Source of the DNA: Cellulomonas xylanilytica
GTDB taxonomy: Bacteria > Actinomycetota > Actinomycetes > Actinomycetales > Cellulomonadaceae
Direction of reading: 5' to 3'
DNA length: 64,000 nucleotides
Assembly: GCF_007989805.1 (NCBI RefSeq)
Contig: NZ_BJUB01000004.1
Location: 124,001 to 188,000, forward strand
The translations under genes and the position numbers were made by a program. Positions 33,269 through 41,854 of the stretch are shown here, in pieces. The stretch's first letter is position 1, and every line of letters begins with the position of its first letter. The notes under the pieces were generated by a model, which was not told the origin of the DNA, ran no database searches, and worked only from the letters and a program-made list of their open reading frames with translations.

Positions 33269-33284
33269 GGATCGTATATTATCC
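33269..33284. promoter_or_regulatory. Operator candidate in the divergent catabolic promoter
   Basis: GGATCGTATATTATCC has the symmetric form GGATnnTATAnnATCC (12 of 16 positions) and contains the TATATT/TATTAT of probable -10 boxes for both directions. It lies between the flavin hydroxylase (start 33232) and the ThDP-enzyme gene (start 33333), where the GntR/FCD repressor encoded at 36466 could control both units. Confidence 0.5.
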
Positions 33285-33332
33285 CTACCGAGCCGCGACG
33301 ACGCGGTCGCCCCGGAGCAGGAGGGCCACGTC

Positions 33333-34979
33333 ATGCCGACGGTCTCCGCGCACGTCGCCATCACGCTCGCCGCGCACGTCGACCACGTCTTCGGGGTCAT
33401 GGGCAACGGCAACGCCTACTTCCTCGACGCGCTGACGTCCCAGACCGCCGCCCGCTTCACCCCCGTCCGGCACGAGGCCGGTGCGGTCGTCGCCGCCGAC
33501 GCGTTCCACCGTTCCTCCGGACGGCTCGCCGCGGCGACGACGACCTACGGGGCGGGGTTCACCAACACGCTCACCGCCCTGGCCGAGGCCGTGCAGGCGC
33601 ACGTCCCCCTCGTCCTCGTCGTCGGCGACGAGCCCACGTCGGGCCCGCGACCCTGGGACGTCGACCAGATCGCGATGGCCTCCGCCGTGGGCGCCCGGAC
33701 CTACACCGTGGGCCGCGCGGACGCCGCCGCCACCACCGTCATCGCCGTCGAGCACGCGCTCACCTACCGGGTGCCCACGGTGCTCGCGATCCCCTACGAC
33801 GTCGCGGTGCTGGACACGGGGCCCGTCCCCGAGACGCCCGCCCCCCGCCTGCCCGCGCCGCTCGGCGTGCGCGGCGCGTTCGCCGACGGGGTCGTCCGGG
33901 AGATCGCCGCCGCCCTGGCCGCCGCCCGCCGGCCGCTGCTGCTCGCGGGACGCGGCGCGTGGGTCGCCGGCGCGGGCGAGGCCCTCGGCGCCCTGGCCGA
34001 CGCCACGGGTGCCCTGACCGTGACGACGGCCCTCGGCCGCGGGATCTTCCCCCGGCCCGAGTTCGACCTGGGGGTCGCCGGCGGGTTCGGCGCGAAGGAC
34101 GCGATGGAGCTCGTCCGCGAGGCCGACGTCGCGGTCGTCGTGGGCGCCGCCCTCAACCAGTTCACGATGCGGTTCGGCGAGCTGTTCGCGCCCGGGTGCC
34201 GGGTCTTCCAGGTCGACATCGCCCCCGCGGCGACCCACCCGCACGTCGGCGGGTACGTCCGGGGGGACGCGGCGGTGGTCGCAGAGCAGATCCTCAAGGA
34301 GCTCGACGACGCTGCCTCCAGCGGCTGGCGCGAGTCCGTCGACGTGGCCGCCGCGCGACGGCAGGAGCCCGGGGACGGGACCGCCGCGGACGGGCGTCTC
34401 GACCCGCGCTCGGCGGCGGCACGCCTGGCGGAGCTGCTCCCCGAGGACCGGGTGGTCGTCTCCGACGGCGGGCACTTCCTCGGCTGGTCGAACATGTACT
34501 GGCCCGTGTCGGCCCCGGACCGGGCCGTCATGGTGGGCACCGCGTTCCAGGCCATCGGGCTCGGGTTCCCGAGCGTTGTCGGGGCGGCGCTCGCCCGGCC
34601 CGAGTCCACCGTGGTGCTGACCACCGGCGACGGCGGCGGGCTCATGGCGCTGTCCGACCTGGAGTCGGCCGTGCGGGTCGCGGGCGGTCGTGGGATCGCG
34701 GTCGTGTGGAACGACGGGGCGTACAGCGCCGAGATGCACCTCTACGGCCGCAAGGGTCTGGCGCAGGAGCCGATGCTGATCCCCGACGTCGACTTCGCCG
34801 GGGTGGCGACCGCGCTGGGCGCCCACGGCGTCGCCGTCCGGTCGGTGGAGGACCTCGACGCCCTGACGGCGTGGCGCGCGCGGCCGGTGACCGAGCGACC
34901 GTTCCTGCTGCTCGACCTGCGCGTCTCCGGCACGGTGGTCGCCCCGTTCTGGGAGGAGATCGCCCGCGCGAGCGGCTGA
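33333..34979 (+). CDS. ThDP-dependent enzyme (acetolactate synthase/2-oxo-acid decarboxylase family)
   Basis: 548 residues with the three-domain plan of the POX/ALS family. The pyrimidine-binding domain carries the catalytic Glu48 in FTPVRHEAGAVVAADAF. A central domain follows (about 185-320), then a pyrophosphate-binding domain with the GDG...N motif in VLTTGDGGGLMALSDLE and VVWNDGAYSAE. No FAD-site signature or lid of true acetolactate synthases stands out, so a decarboxylase or lyase role is plausible. It opens the catabolic operon, with GGAG ribosome sites and the GntR-type dyad upstream. The canonical Hpa pathway has no ThDP enzyme; decarboxylation of an arylpyruvate to an arylacetaldehyde would fit a peripheral route, but this is inference. 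Confidence 0.8.
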   Translation: MPTVSAHVAITLAAHVDHVFGVMGNGNAYFLDALTSQTAARFTPVRHEAGAVVAADAFHRSSGRLAAATTTYGAGFTNTLTALAEAVQAHVPLVLVVGDEPTSGPRPWDVDQIAMASAVGARTYTVGRADAAATTVIAVEHALTYRVPTVLAIPYDVAVLDTGPVPETPAPRLPAPLGVRGAFADGVVREIAAALAAARRPLLLAGRGAWVAGAGEALGALADATGALTVTTALGRGIFPRPEFDLGVAGGFGAKDAMELVREADVAVVVGAALNQFTMRFGELFAPGCRVFQVDIAPAATHPHVGGYVRGDAAVVAEQILKELDDAASSGWRESVDVAAARRQEPGDGTAADGRLDPRSAAARLAELLPEDRVVVSDGGHFLGWSNMYWPVSAPDRAVMVGTAFQAIGLGFPSVVGAALARPESTVVLTTGDGGGLMALSDLESAVRVAGGRGIAVVWNDGAYSAEMHLYGRKGLAQEPMLIPDVDFAGVATALGAHGVAVRSVEDLDALTAWRARPVTERPFLLLDLRVSGTVVAPFWEEIARASG

Positions 34980-35020
34980 CCCGACCGACGACCACCGACC
35001 ACCAGACGGGCGAGGAGCAC

Positions 35021-36484
35021 ATGACCGACAGCACAGGCGCAGACCCCCGGTTCTCCGCCCTGCCCGGCCGTCCCGGCAAGATCGTCGCGATCCACCTGAG
35101 CTACGCGTCGCGCGCCGACCAGCGGGGCCGCCGCCCCGCGCACCCCTCGTACTTTCTCAAGCCCTCCAGCTCGGTGGCACCGTCGGGCGGCACGGTCGAG
35201 CGTCCGCACGGCACGGAGCTCCTGGCCTTCGAGGGTGAGATCGCCCTCGTCATCGGCACCACGGCGCGGCGCGTCCCGCTCGAGCGCGCGTGGGAACACG
35301 TCGCGTGGGTCACGGCGGCGAACGACCTCGGGTTGTACGACCTGCGCGCGAACGACAAGGGCTCCAACGTCCGGTCCAAGGGCGGGGACGGGTTCACGCC
35401 CCTCGGCCCGGGCCTCGTCGACGCCCGGACGGTCGACCCCGGAGCCCTGCGCGTGCGGGCGTGGGTCAACGGCGAGCTCCGCCAGGACGACACCACGGCC
35501 GGGCTCCTGTTCACGCTCCCCCGGCTCGTCGCCGACCTCTCGCAGCACCTGACGCTCGAGCCGGGCGACGTCATCCTCACCGGCACCCCCGCCGGCTCGT
35601 CCGTCGTCGGACCCGGGGACGTCGTCGAGGTCGAGGTCGACGCGCCCGAGGCCGCCGGCACGCCGACCTCGGGCCGGCTCGTCACGACCGTCGTCCAGGG
35701 TGAGCACCCGTTCGACGGCACGCTCGGTTCCCTGCCCGCCGTCGACGACCTCCAGCGCGCCGAGGCGTGGGGCACACCGCCGGCACCACACCTGACGGCG
35801 GAGCTGCGCGAGAAGCTGCTGCGGGCACCGGTGGCCGGTCTCACCGCGCAGCTGCGCAGGCGCGGGCTCGACCGGACGACGGTCGACGGCGTGCGGCCGA
35901 TGCATCCCGACGCGAAGCTCGTCGGCACCGCCCGGACCCTGCGGTTCGTGCCGGGCCGCGAGGACCTGGTCGCCCGCCACGGCGGCGGCCACAACGCCCA
36001 GAAGCGCGCGTTCGACACGGTCGCCGAGGGCGAGGTCATCGTCATCGAGGCGCGCGGCGAGACCGGGTCCGGCACGCTCGGCGACATCCTCGCCCTGCGG
36101 GCCCACGTGCGCGGCGCCGCCGGCATCGTCACCGACGGCGGCGTCCGCGACCACGCCGCCGTCGCCGCCGTGGGGATCCCCGTCTACTCGGCGGGCGCGC
36201 ACCCTGCCGTCCTCGGCCGCCTGCACGTGCCCTGGGAGGTCGACGTCGCCGTCGCGTGCGGCGGGACGACCGTCGAGCCCGGCGACGTGGTGGTGGGTGA
36301 CGGGGACGGCGTCGTCGTCATCCCGCCCGGCCTGGTCGAGGAGGTCGTCGACGCCACCCTCGCCCAGGAGGAGGAGGACGGCTGGGTCGCCGAGCAGGTC
36401 GCCGCCGGTCACGCCGTCGACGGCCTCTTCCCCATGGACGCACGGTGGAGAGCGAGGTACGACGCATGGCGCGCGAGCCGGTGA
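35021..36484 (+). CDS. FAH-family / RraA-family fusion enzyme (HpaG-like decarboxylase/isomerase candidate)
   Basis: 487 residues, GAGGAG before the ATG. Residues about 10-235 form a fumarylacetoacetate-hydrolase fold: metal-binding Glu in LLAFEGEIALVIG, Asp in TAANDLGLYDLR, KGGDGFTPLGPGLV and GDVILTGTPAGS. Residues about 255-480 form an RraA/HMG-aldolase-like domain, with GDILALRAHVRGAAG and the Arg-Asp motif GIVTDGGVRDHAAV. In E. coli, HpaG (5-oxopent-3-ene-1,2,5-tricarboxylate decarboxylase and isomerase) is two FAH domains in tandem; here the second is replaced by RraA, a fold whose known members are oxo-acid aldolases/decarboxylases. The operon context (hpaE, hpaD, hpaH, hpaI downstream) supports this pathway step. 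It overlaps the GntR gene by 19 bp. Confidence 0.8.
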   Translation: MTDSTGADPRFSALPGRPGKIVAIHLSYASRADQRGRRPAHPSYFLKPSSSVAPSGGTVERPHGTELLAFEGEIALVIGTTARRVPLERAWEHVAWVTAANDLGLYDLRANDKGSNVRSKGGDGFTPLGPGLVDARTVDPGALRVRAWVNGELRQDDTTAGLLFTLPRLVADLSQHLTLEPGDVILTGTPAGSSVVGPGDVVEVEVDAPEAAGTPTSGRLVTTVVQGEHPFDGTLGSLPAVDDLQRAEAWGTPPAPHLTAELREKLLRAPVAGLTAQLRRRGLDRTTVDGVRPMHPDAKLVGTARTLRFVPGREDLVARHGGGHNAQKRAFDTVAEGEVIVIEARGETGSGTLGDILALRAHVRGAAGIVTDGGVRDHAAVAAVGIPVYSAGAHPAVLGRLHVPWEVDVAVACGGTTVEPGDVVVGDGDGVVVIPPGLVEEVVDATLAQEEEDGWVAEQVAAGHAVDGLFPMDARWRARYDAWRASR

Positions 36485-37155
36485 GCGACACGGCGGCACG
36501 GAGCAAGTCGCAGCACGCGTACCACTCCCTCAAGGAGCGGATCGCGACCGAGGAGCTCATCCCCGGGCACCGCCTCGTGCTCGCGTCCGTCGCGAGCGAG
36601 CTCGGCATGAGCGTGGTGCCGGTGCGGGAGGCGATCCGCCGGCTCGAGGCCGAGGGCCTGGTGACCTTCGAGCGGAACGTCGGCGCCCGGGTGTCGATGA
36701 TCGACGACTCCCAGTACCGGCACAGCATGGAGACGCTGGCGATCCTCGAGGGAGCGGCCACCGCGCTCGCGGCCCGGCACCTGACCGCCGGTGACGTCCG
36801 GCAGGCCCGCGAGCTGAACCGCAGCCTCGTCGAGTCGCTCGACCACTTCGACCCGCGACTGTTCACCTCGATGAACCAGCGGTTCCACGCGGTGCTCTTC
36901 GCCGCCTGCGCGAACCCGCGCCTGCTCGCGCTGGTGGAGTCGGAGTGGGTCCGCCTGGGCCACCTGCGCGACTCGACGTTCAGCTTCGTGCCCGGCCGCG
37001 CGCAGGAGTCGGTGCGTGAGCACGAGACCCTCCTCGACCTCATCGAGTCCGGTGCGCCCCTGGCCGACATCGAGCACGCGGCCCGCTCGCACCGCTCCGG
37101 CACGCTCGCCGCCTACCTGAGCCACCAGCACCCCGACGAGACGACCGCACCGTGA
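36466..37155 (+). CDS. GntR-family (FCD/FadR-type) regulator of the catabolic cluster
   Basis: 229 residues from ATG 36466, inside the end of the preceding gene, with GAGG eight bases upstream. The winged helix covers residues 15-80 (AYHSLKERIATEELIPGHRL, then SVVPVREAIRRLEAEGLV). The FCD ligand domain follows, with metal-binding His in FHAVLFAACAN and VREHETLLDLIESG and in a final ARSHRSG. FCD proteins usually bind a carboxylic acid intermediate and release DNA. The gene lies inside the operon it probably controls, through the dyad at 33269. Confidence 0.85.
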   Translation: MAREPVSDTAARSKSQHAYHSLKERIATEELIPGHRLVLASVASELGMSVVPVREAIRRLEAEGLVTFERNVGARVSMIDDSQYRHSMETLAILEGAATALAARHLTAGDVRQARELNRSLVESLDHFDPRLFTSMNQRFHAVLFAACANPRLLALVESEWVRLGHLRDSTFSFVPGRAQESVREHETLLDLIESGAPLADIEHAARSHRSGTLAAYLSHQHPDETTAP

Positions 37156-37166
37156 GAGGCGACCCC

Positions 37167-38690
37167 ATGCCTGCCGACCTTCCCGAGCACGTCCAGCACT
37201 ACATCGGCGGTGAGCACGTCGACTCCGCGGACGGTGCGACGTTCGCCGTGCTCGACCCGGTGTCGAACGAGACGTACCTGCACGCCGCGGCGGGCAAGGC
37301 CGCGGACGTCGACCGTGCGGTCGCCGCGGCCCGGCACGCCTTCGACGAGGGCCCCTGGCCGCGGATGCTGCCGCGCGAGCGCTCGCGGGTCCTGCACCGC
37401 GTCGCCGACATCGTCGAGTCGCGGGACGCCCGGCTGGCCGAGCTAGAGAGCTTCGACTCCGGGCTGCCGATCACCCAGGCGCTGGGCCAGGCGCGCCGTG
37501 CCGCGGAGAACTTCCGGTTCTTCGCCGACCTGGTGGTCGCCCAGACCGACGACGCGTTCAAGGTGCCCGGCAAGCAGCTCAACTACGTCAACCGCAAGCC
37601 GATCGGCGTCGCCGGCCTCATCACGCCGTGGAACACGCCGTTCATGCTCGAGTCGTGGAAGCTGGGCCCCGCGCTGGCCACGGGCAACACCGTCGTCCTC
37701 AAGCCGGCGGAGTTCACGCCGCTGTCGGCGTCCCTGTGGCCCGGGATCTTCGAGGAGGCGGGACTGCCCGTCGGCGTGTTCAACCTGGTCCACGGGATCG
37801 GCGAGGAGGCGGGCGACGCGCTGGTGAGGCACCCGGGCGTCCCGCTCATCTCCTTCACCGGGGAGAGCCGGACGGGCCAGCTGATCTTCGCGAACGCGGC
37901 GCCGCACCTGAAGGGCCTGTCGATGGAGCTCGGGGGCAAGTCCCCCGCGGTGGTGTTCGCGGACGCCGACCTGGACGCCGCCGTCGACGCGACGATCTTC
38001 GGGGTGTTCTCGCTCAACGGGGAGCGGTGCACGGCGGGCAGCCGGATCCTCGTGCAGCGGGAGATCTACGACGAGTTCGTCGAGCGCTACGCCGCGCAGG
38101 CGAGGCGCGTCGTCGTCGGTCCCCCGCACGAGGCACGGACGGAGGTCGGCGCGCTCGTGCACCCGGAGCACTACGACAAGGTCATGCGCTACATCGAGAT
38201 CGGCCGGACCGAGGGGCGCCTCGTCGCCGGCGGCGGACGGCCGGACGGCTTCCCGACGGGCAACTACGTGGCGCCCACCGTCTTCGCCGACGTCCCGCCG
38301 GACGCCCGGATCTTCCAGGAGGAGATCTTCGGCCCGGTGGTGGCCATCACGCCGTTCGACACCGACGAGGAGGCCCTCGCGCTCGCCAACGGTGTCGCGT
38401 ACGGGCTCGCCGCGTACGTGTGGACCACCGACCTGCGCCGGGCGCACACCTTCGCGCAGGCGGTCGAGGCCGGGATGGTGTGGCTCAACAGCAACAACGT
38501 CCGGGACCTGCGCACGCCGTTCGGCGGGGTCAAGGCGTCCGGCCTCGGCCACGAGGGCGGGTACCGCTCGATCGACTTCTACACGCACCAGCAGGCCGTG
38601 CACATCACGCTCGGCGGGGCGCACAACCCGACCTTCGGCAAGGCCGAGGTGCACCCGCCGACCGACCTGGACGACCCGGACCCCCGCTGA
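37167..38690 (+). CDS. hpaE: 5-carboxymethyl-2-hydroxymuconate semialdehyde dehydrogenase
   Basis: 507 residues from ATG 37167 (AGAGG upstream; GTG 37152 overlapping the GntR stop is an alternative). It is a standard NAD(P)-dependent aldehyde dehydrogenase: cofactor block TPWNTPFMLESWKLGPALA, GESRTGQLIF, catalytic Glu in SMELGGKSPAVVF, and catalytic Cys in NGERCTAGSRILVQ. HpaE oxidises the semialdehyde made by HpaD to 5-carboxymethyl-2-hydroxymuconate. The name rests on its place directly before hpaD, and on the NYVNRKPIGVAGLITPWN region typical of the HpaE/betaine-aldehyde group. Confidence 0.85.
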   Translation: MPADLPEHVQHYIGGEHVDSADGATFAVLDPVSNETYLHAAAGKAADVDRAVAAARHAFDEGPWPRMLPRERSRVLHRVADIVESRDARLAELESFDSGLPITQALGQARRAAENFRFFADLVVAQTDDAFKVPGKQLNYVNRKPIGVAGLITPWNTPFMLESWKLGPALATGNTVVLKPAEFTPLSASLWPGIFEEAGLPVGVFNLVHGIGEEAGDALVRHPGVPLISFTGESRTGQLIFANAAPHLKGLSMELGGKSPAVVFADADLDAAVDATIFGVFSLNGERCTAGSRILVQREIYDEFVERYAAQARRVVVGPPHEARTEVGALVHPEHYDKVMRYIEIGRTEGRLVAGGGRPDGFPTGNYVAPTVFADVPPDARIFQEEIFGPVVAITPFDTDEEALALANGVAYGLAAYVWTTDLRRAHTFAQAVEAGMVWLNSNNVRDLRTPFGGVKASGLGHEGGYRSIDFYTHQQAVHITLGGAHNPTFGKAEVHPPTDLDDPDPR

Positions 38691-38720
38691 CCCTGCGGCA
38701 CGAGAGGCAAGGACGCTGAC

Positions 38721-39884
38721 GTGAGCGCGACACCCATCACCCCCGCCGGGCCCGAGCCCGTCGTGACGGCCGACGACCCGATCCGGAGCGGCGACCCGAT
38801 CCCGACGCCGTCGTCCCCGCCGCCCGACATCCTGCGCGCCGCCTCCATGGAGCTCGTCGTCACCGACCTCGCGGCCTCGCGCCACTTCTACGTCGACGTC
38901 CTCGGCCTCGTGGTGACGCAGGAGGACGACACCTGCGTCTACCTGCGCAGCTTCGAGGAGTTCATCCACCACAACCTCGTCCTGCGCGCCGGTCCCGTCG
39001 CGGCGGTGGCCGCCCTGTCCTACCGGGTGCGCTCGCCGGCGGACCTCGACCGGGCGGTCGCGTTCTACGGCGAGCTCGGGTGCCGCGTCGAGCGGCGGCC
39101 CGAGGGGTTCGTCGCCGGCGTCGGGGACACGGTGCGCGTCCAGGACCCGCTCGGGTTCCCGTACGAGCTCTTCCACGACGTCCAGCACGTCGAGCGGCTG
39201 GCGTGGCGCTACGACCTGTACACCCCGGGCACGCTCGTGCGCCTCGACCACTTCAACCAGGTCACGCCCGACGTGCCGCGGGCCGTGGCCCACCTGGAGG
39301 ACCTCGGGTTCCGGGTGACCGAGGACATCCAGGACGAGGCCGGCACCACCTACGCCGCGTGGATGCGTCGCAAGCCCACGGTGCACGACACCGCCCTGAC
39401 CGGCGGCGACGGCCCCCGCCTGCACCACGTGGCGTTCGCCACCCACGAGAAGCACAACATCCTGGCGATCTGCGACAAGCTCGGCGCGCTGCGGCTCTCC
39501 GACCGGATCGAGCGGGGGCCGGGGCGCCACGGGGTGTCCAACGCGTTCTACCTGTATCTGCGCGACCCCGACGGCCACCGCATCGAGATCTACACGCAGG
39601 ACTACTACACGGGCGACCCGGACAACCCCGTGGTCACGTGGGACGTGCACGACAACCAGCGCCGGGACTGGTGGGGCAACCCGGTGGTCCCCTCCTGGTA
39701 CACCGAGGCGTCCCTCGTCCTCGACCTCGACGGCGTCCCGCAGCCGGTCCGTGCCCGCACGGACACCAGCGAGATGGAGGTCACGATCGGAGCCGACGGG
39801 TTCTCCTACACCCGCAAGGGCGACTCCCCCGAGGAGCTGCCGAGCTGGAAGCAGCGCGAGTACAAGCTGGGGCACCAGCTGTGA
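38721..39884 (+). CDS. hpaD: Homoprotocatechuate (3,4-dihydroxyphenylacetate) 2,3-dioxygenase
   Basis: 387 residues from GTG 38721. It closely resembles the well-studied Brevibacterium/Arthrobacter enzymes of the vicinal-oxygen-chelate fold, with a 22-residue longer Pro-rich N-terminus. With that offset all key residues are present: metal ligands His177 (VRLDHFNQ), His236 (RLHHVAFATHEKH) and Glu289 (HRIEIYTQD), acid/base His222 (TVHDTALTGG), Asn179 and Tyr279 (AFYLYLRD). It opens the catechol ring of homoprotocatechuate with O2 and Fe(II) or Mn(II), giving 5-carboxymethyl-2-hydroxymuconate semialdehyde. Its stop overlaps the hpaH start (GTGA). The metal cannot be read from the sequence. Confidence 0.93.
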   Translation: MSATPITPAGPEPVVTADDPIRSGDPIPTPSSPPPDILRAASMELVVTDLAASRHFYVDVLGLVVTQEDDTCVYLRSFEEFIHHNLVLRAGPVAAVAALSYRVRSPADLDRAVAFYGELGCRVERRPEGFVAGVGDTVRVQDPLGFPYELFHDVQHVERLAWRYDLYTPGTLVRLDHFNQVTPDVPRAVAHLEDLGFRVTEDIQDEAGTTYAAWMRRKPTVHDTALTGGDGPRLHHVAFATHEKHNILAICDKLGALRLSDRIERGPGRHGVSNAFYLYLRDPDGHRIEIYTQDYYTGDPDNPVVTWDVHDNQRRDWWGNPVVPSWYTEASLVLDLDGVPQPVRARTDTSEMEVTIGADGFSYTRKGDSPEELPSWKQREYKLGHQL

Positions 39885-40672
39885 GCCCGCTCCCGCCCGA
39901 CACGCTCACGGCGATCGCCGACGAGCTCGCCGTCGCGGAACGGGACCGGACCACGGTGCCGCTGCTGACGGCACGCCACCCGGGCATGACCGTCGACGAC
40001 GCGTACGCGGTGCAGCGCGAGTGGCGGCGCCGGGGCGTGGCCGCCGGGCGGCGGCCGGTCGGGCGCAAGATCGGCCTCACCTCGAAGGTCATGCAGGCGG
40101 CCACCGGGATCGACGAGCCCGACTACGGCGCGATCTTCGCGGACATGGTCTATCCGAGCGGCTCGGTGATCGAGCACGGGCGGTTCTCCAACGTCCGCAT
40201 CGAGGTCGAGCTCGCGTTCCGGCTGGCCGAGCCCGTCGACGGCCCCGGCGCGACGCTCGACGACGTCCTGCGCGCGACCGAGCACGTGGTGCCCGCCCTC
40301 GAGATCCTGTCGTCACGCATCGCGCTGGAGGGCCGCACGATCGTCGACACCATCAGCGACAACGCCGCGATGGGCGCCATGGTCCTCGGGGACACCCCCG
40401 TCGCGCCCGAGGACGTCGACCTGCGCTGGGTCGCCGCGCTGCTGTACCGCAACGGCACCGTCGAGGAGTCGGGCGTCGCGGCGGCTGTGCTCGACCACCC
40501 CGCGCGGGGCGTCGCCTGGCTGGCCAACAAGCTGGCCCAGCACGGCGACCGCCTCGAGGCCGGCGAGCTCGTGCTCGCAGGCTCGTTCACCCGCCCGATC
40601 TGGGTGCACCCCGACGACACCGTGCTGGCCGACTACCGCGACCTGGGGACGATCACGTGCCGCTTCATCTGA
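39881..40672 (+). CDS. hpaH: 2-oxo-hept-4-ene-1,7-dioate (2-hydroxyhepta-2,4-diene-1,7-dioate) hydratase
   Basis: 263 residues from a GTG that overlaps the hpaD stop. The sequence runs parallel to E. coli HpaH: DDAYAVQREWRRRGVAAG, GRKIGLTSKVMQAATGIDEP, metal-binding Glu108 and Glu110 in RIEVELAF and Glu141 in VPALEILSSR, DTISDNAAMGAMVLG and GVAWLANKLAQHG. It adds water to the dienoate, giving 4-hydroxy-2-oxoheptanedioate. The start is set by the GTGA overlap; earlier in-frame starts lie inside hpaD. It is translationally coupled on both sides. Confidence 0.92.
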   Translation: MSPLPPDTLTAIADELAVAERDRTTVPLLTARHPGMTVDDAYAVQREWRRRGVAAGRRPVGRKIGLTSKVMQAATGIDEPDYGAIFADMVYPSGSVIEHGRFSNVRIEVELAFRLAEPVDGPGATLDDVLRATEHVVPALEILSSRIALEGRTIVDTISDNAAMGAMVLGDTPVAPEDVDLRWVAALLYRNGTVEESGVAAAVLDHPARGVAWLANKLAQHGDRLEAGELVLAGSFTRPIWVHPDDTVLADYRDLGTITCRFI

Positions 40673-41433
40673 TGCCGACGTTCGGCGCCGCCCTTGCCGC
40701 GGCCGAGGCTCCGCTCACCGGCATGTGGGTGTGCACCGGCAGCCCGCTCGTCGCGGAGATCTGCGCGGGCTCCGGGCTGGACCTGCTCATGATCGACATG
40801 GAGCACTCGCCCAACGGGCTGCAGTCGGTGCTCGCGCAGCTCCAGGCGGTCGCCGCCTACCCGATCACCCCGGTCGTGCGCGTACCCGCCGCCGACGTCG
40901 TGACGATCAAGCAGGTCCTGGACCTCGGCGCCCAGAACCTGCTGGTGCCCCTGGTCTCCTCGGCGGCCGAGGCGGAGGCGGCCGTCGAGGCCGTGCGCTA
41001 CCCGCCGCGGGGGCGACGCGGCGTCGGTTCGGCGCTCGCCCGCTCGGCCCGGTGGAACCGGGTCGAGGGCTACCTGGCGGACGCCGACGAGCACGTGTCC
41101 CTGGTCGTGCAGGTCGAGACGGTCGAGGGCGTGGACGCCGCCGGGGCGATCGCGGCGGTGGACGGCGTCGACGGCGTCTTCGTCGGGCCGGCCGACCTCG
41201 CCGCCTCGATGGGGCTGCTGGGCCAGCAGGGTCACCCCGACGTCGTCGCCGCCGTCCACCGCACGGTCGAGGCCGTGCGCGCGGCCGGCAAGCCGGTCGG
41301 CGTCAACGCGTTCGACCCGGCCCTGGCGCGCTCGTACGCCGACGCCGGCGCCTCGTTCCTGCTGCTCGAGGCGGACGTGACGCTCCTGGCGCGCGGGTCG
41401 GAAGCGCTCGTCGGGCGGCTCGCCGGCTCCTGA
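40672..41433 (+). CDS. hpaI: 4-hydroxy-2-oxoheptane-1,7-dioate (HKHD) aldolase
   Basis: 253 residues. The ATG shares one base with the hpaH stop (TGATG). The numbering matches E. coli HpaI without gaps at the active site: His45 in LMIDMEHSPN, Arg70 in PVVRVP, Glu149 in VVQVETVEG and Asp175 in VFVGPADLAASMG. This class II, metal-dependent aldolase splits its substrate into pyruvate and succinate semialdehyde, ending the pathway. It is the last gene of the operon. Its TGA lies in the palindrome TGACGCGTCA shared with the stop of the convergent CBS gene. Confidence 0.93.
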   Translation: MPTFGAALAAAEAPLTGMWVCTGSPLVAEICAGSGLDLLMIDMEHSPNGLQSVLAQLQAVAAYPITPVVRVPAADVVTIKQVLDLGAQNLLVPLVSSAAEAEAAVEAVRYPPRGRRGVGSALARSARWNRVEGYLADADEHVSLVVQVETVEGVDAAGAIAAVDGVDGVFVGPADLAASMGLLGQQGHPDVVAAVHRTVEAVRAAGKPVGVNAFDPALARSYADAGASFLLLEADVTLLARGSEALVGRLAGS

Positions 41434-41437
41434 CGCG

Positions 41438-41854
41438 TCAGTCGTTCGGCGGCGCGGCGGAGATGTCGGCGAGCGCCGAGTCGGAGTCGAGCGCCACGGC
41501 GAGGTCACCGATCGAGACGATGCCGACCGCGACGTCGCCCTCGACGACCGGGACCCGTCGGACCGCGTTGTCCCGCATGAGCTGGACGACCTCCGCCACG
41601 CCGTCGTCGGGGCCGACGGTGACGAGCGCGCCCGTGGTGAGCTGCCCGACCGGGGCGTCGAGACCGACCCCGGTCGCCAGACCGCGGACCACGAGGTCGC
41701 GGTCGGTGATGATCCCGGTGACCGCGCCGTTCTCCGCCACGACGAGGGCTCCGACGTCCTGGCTCGCCATGGTCTCCGCGACGGAGCGCAGCGTGTCGGT
41801 CACCTCGACGACGGTCGGGTGCGCGGTCATGTAGTCGGACACTGTGTGGGCCAT
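41438..41854 (-). CDS. CBS-domain pair protein
   Basis: 138 residues from ATG 41854 (AGGAGG upstream; earlier in-frame starts give an Arg-rich non-homologous leader). Two CBS motifs fill the protein: residues 5-60 (VSDYMTAHPTVVEVTDTLRS, then GIITDRDLVVRGLA) and 70-125 (GALVTVGPDDGVAEVVQLMR, then VGIVSIGDLAVAL). Stand-alone CBS pairs bind adenine nucleotides and act as energy or stress sensors. It is a single gene, convergent with hpaI and unrelated to it. Confidence 0.9.
   Translation of the reverse strand: MAHTVSDYMTAHPTVVEVTDTLRSVAETMASQDVGALVVAENGAVTGIITDRDLVVRGLATGVGLDAPVGQLTTGALVTVGPDDGVAEVVQLMRDNAVRRVPVVEGDVAVGIVSIGDLAVALDSDSALADISAAPPND

Noticed and set aside
33333-34979. Acetolactate synthase of branched-chain biosynthesis
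   Set aside because: There is no neighbouring small subunit or ilv gene, and the operon is catabolic. The protein is described only as a ThDP-family enzyme.
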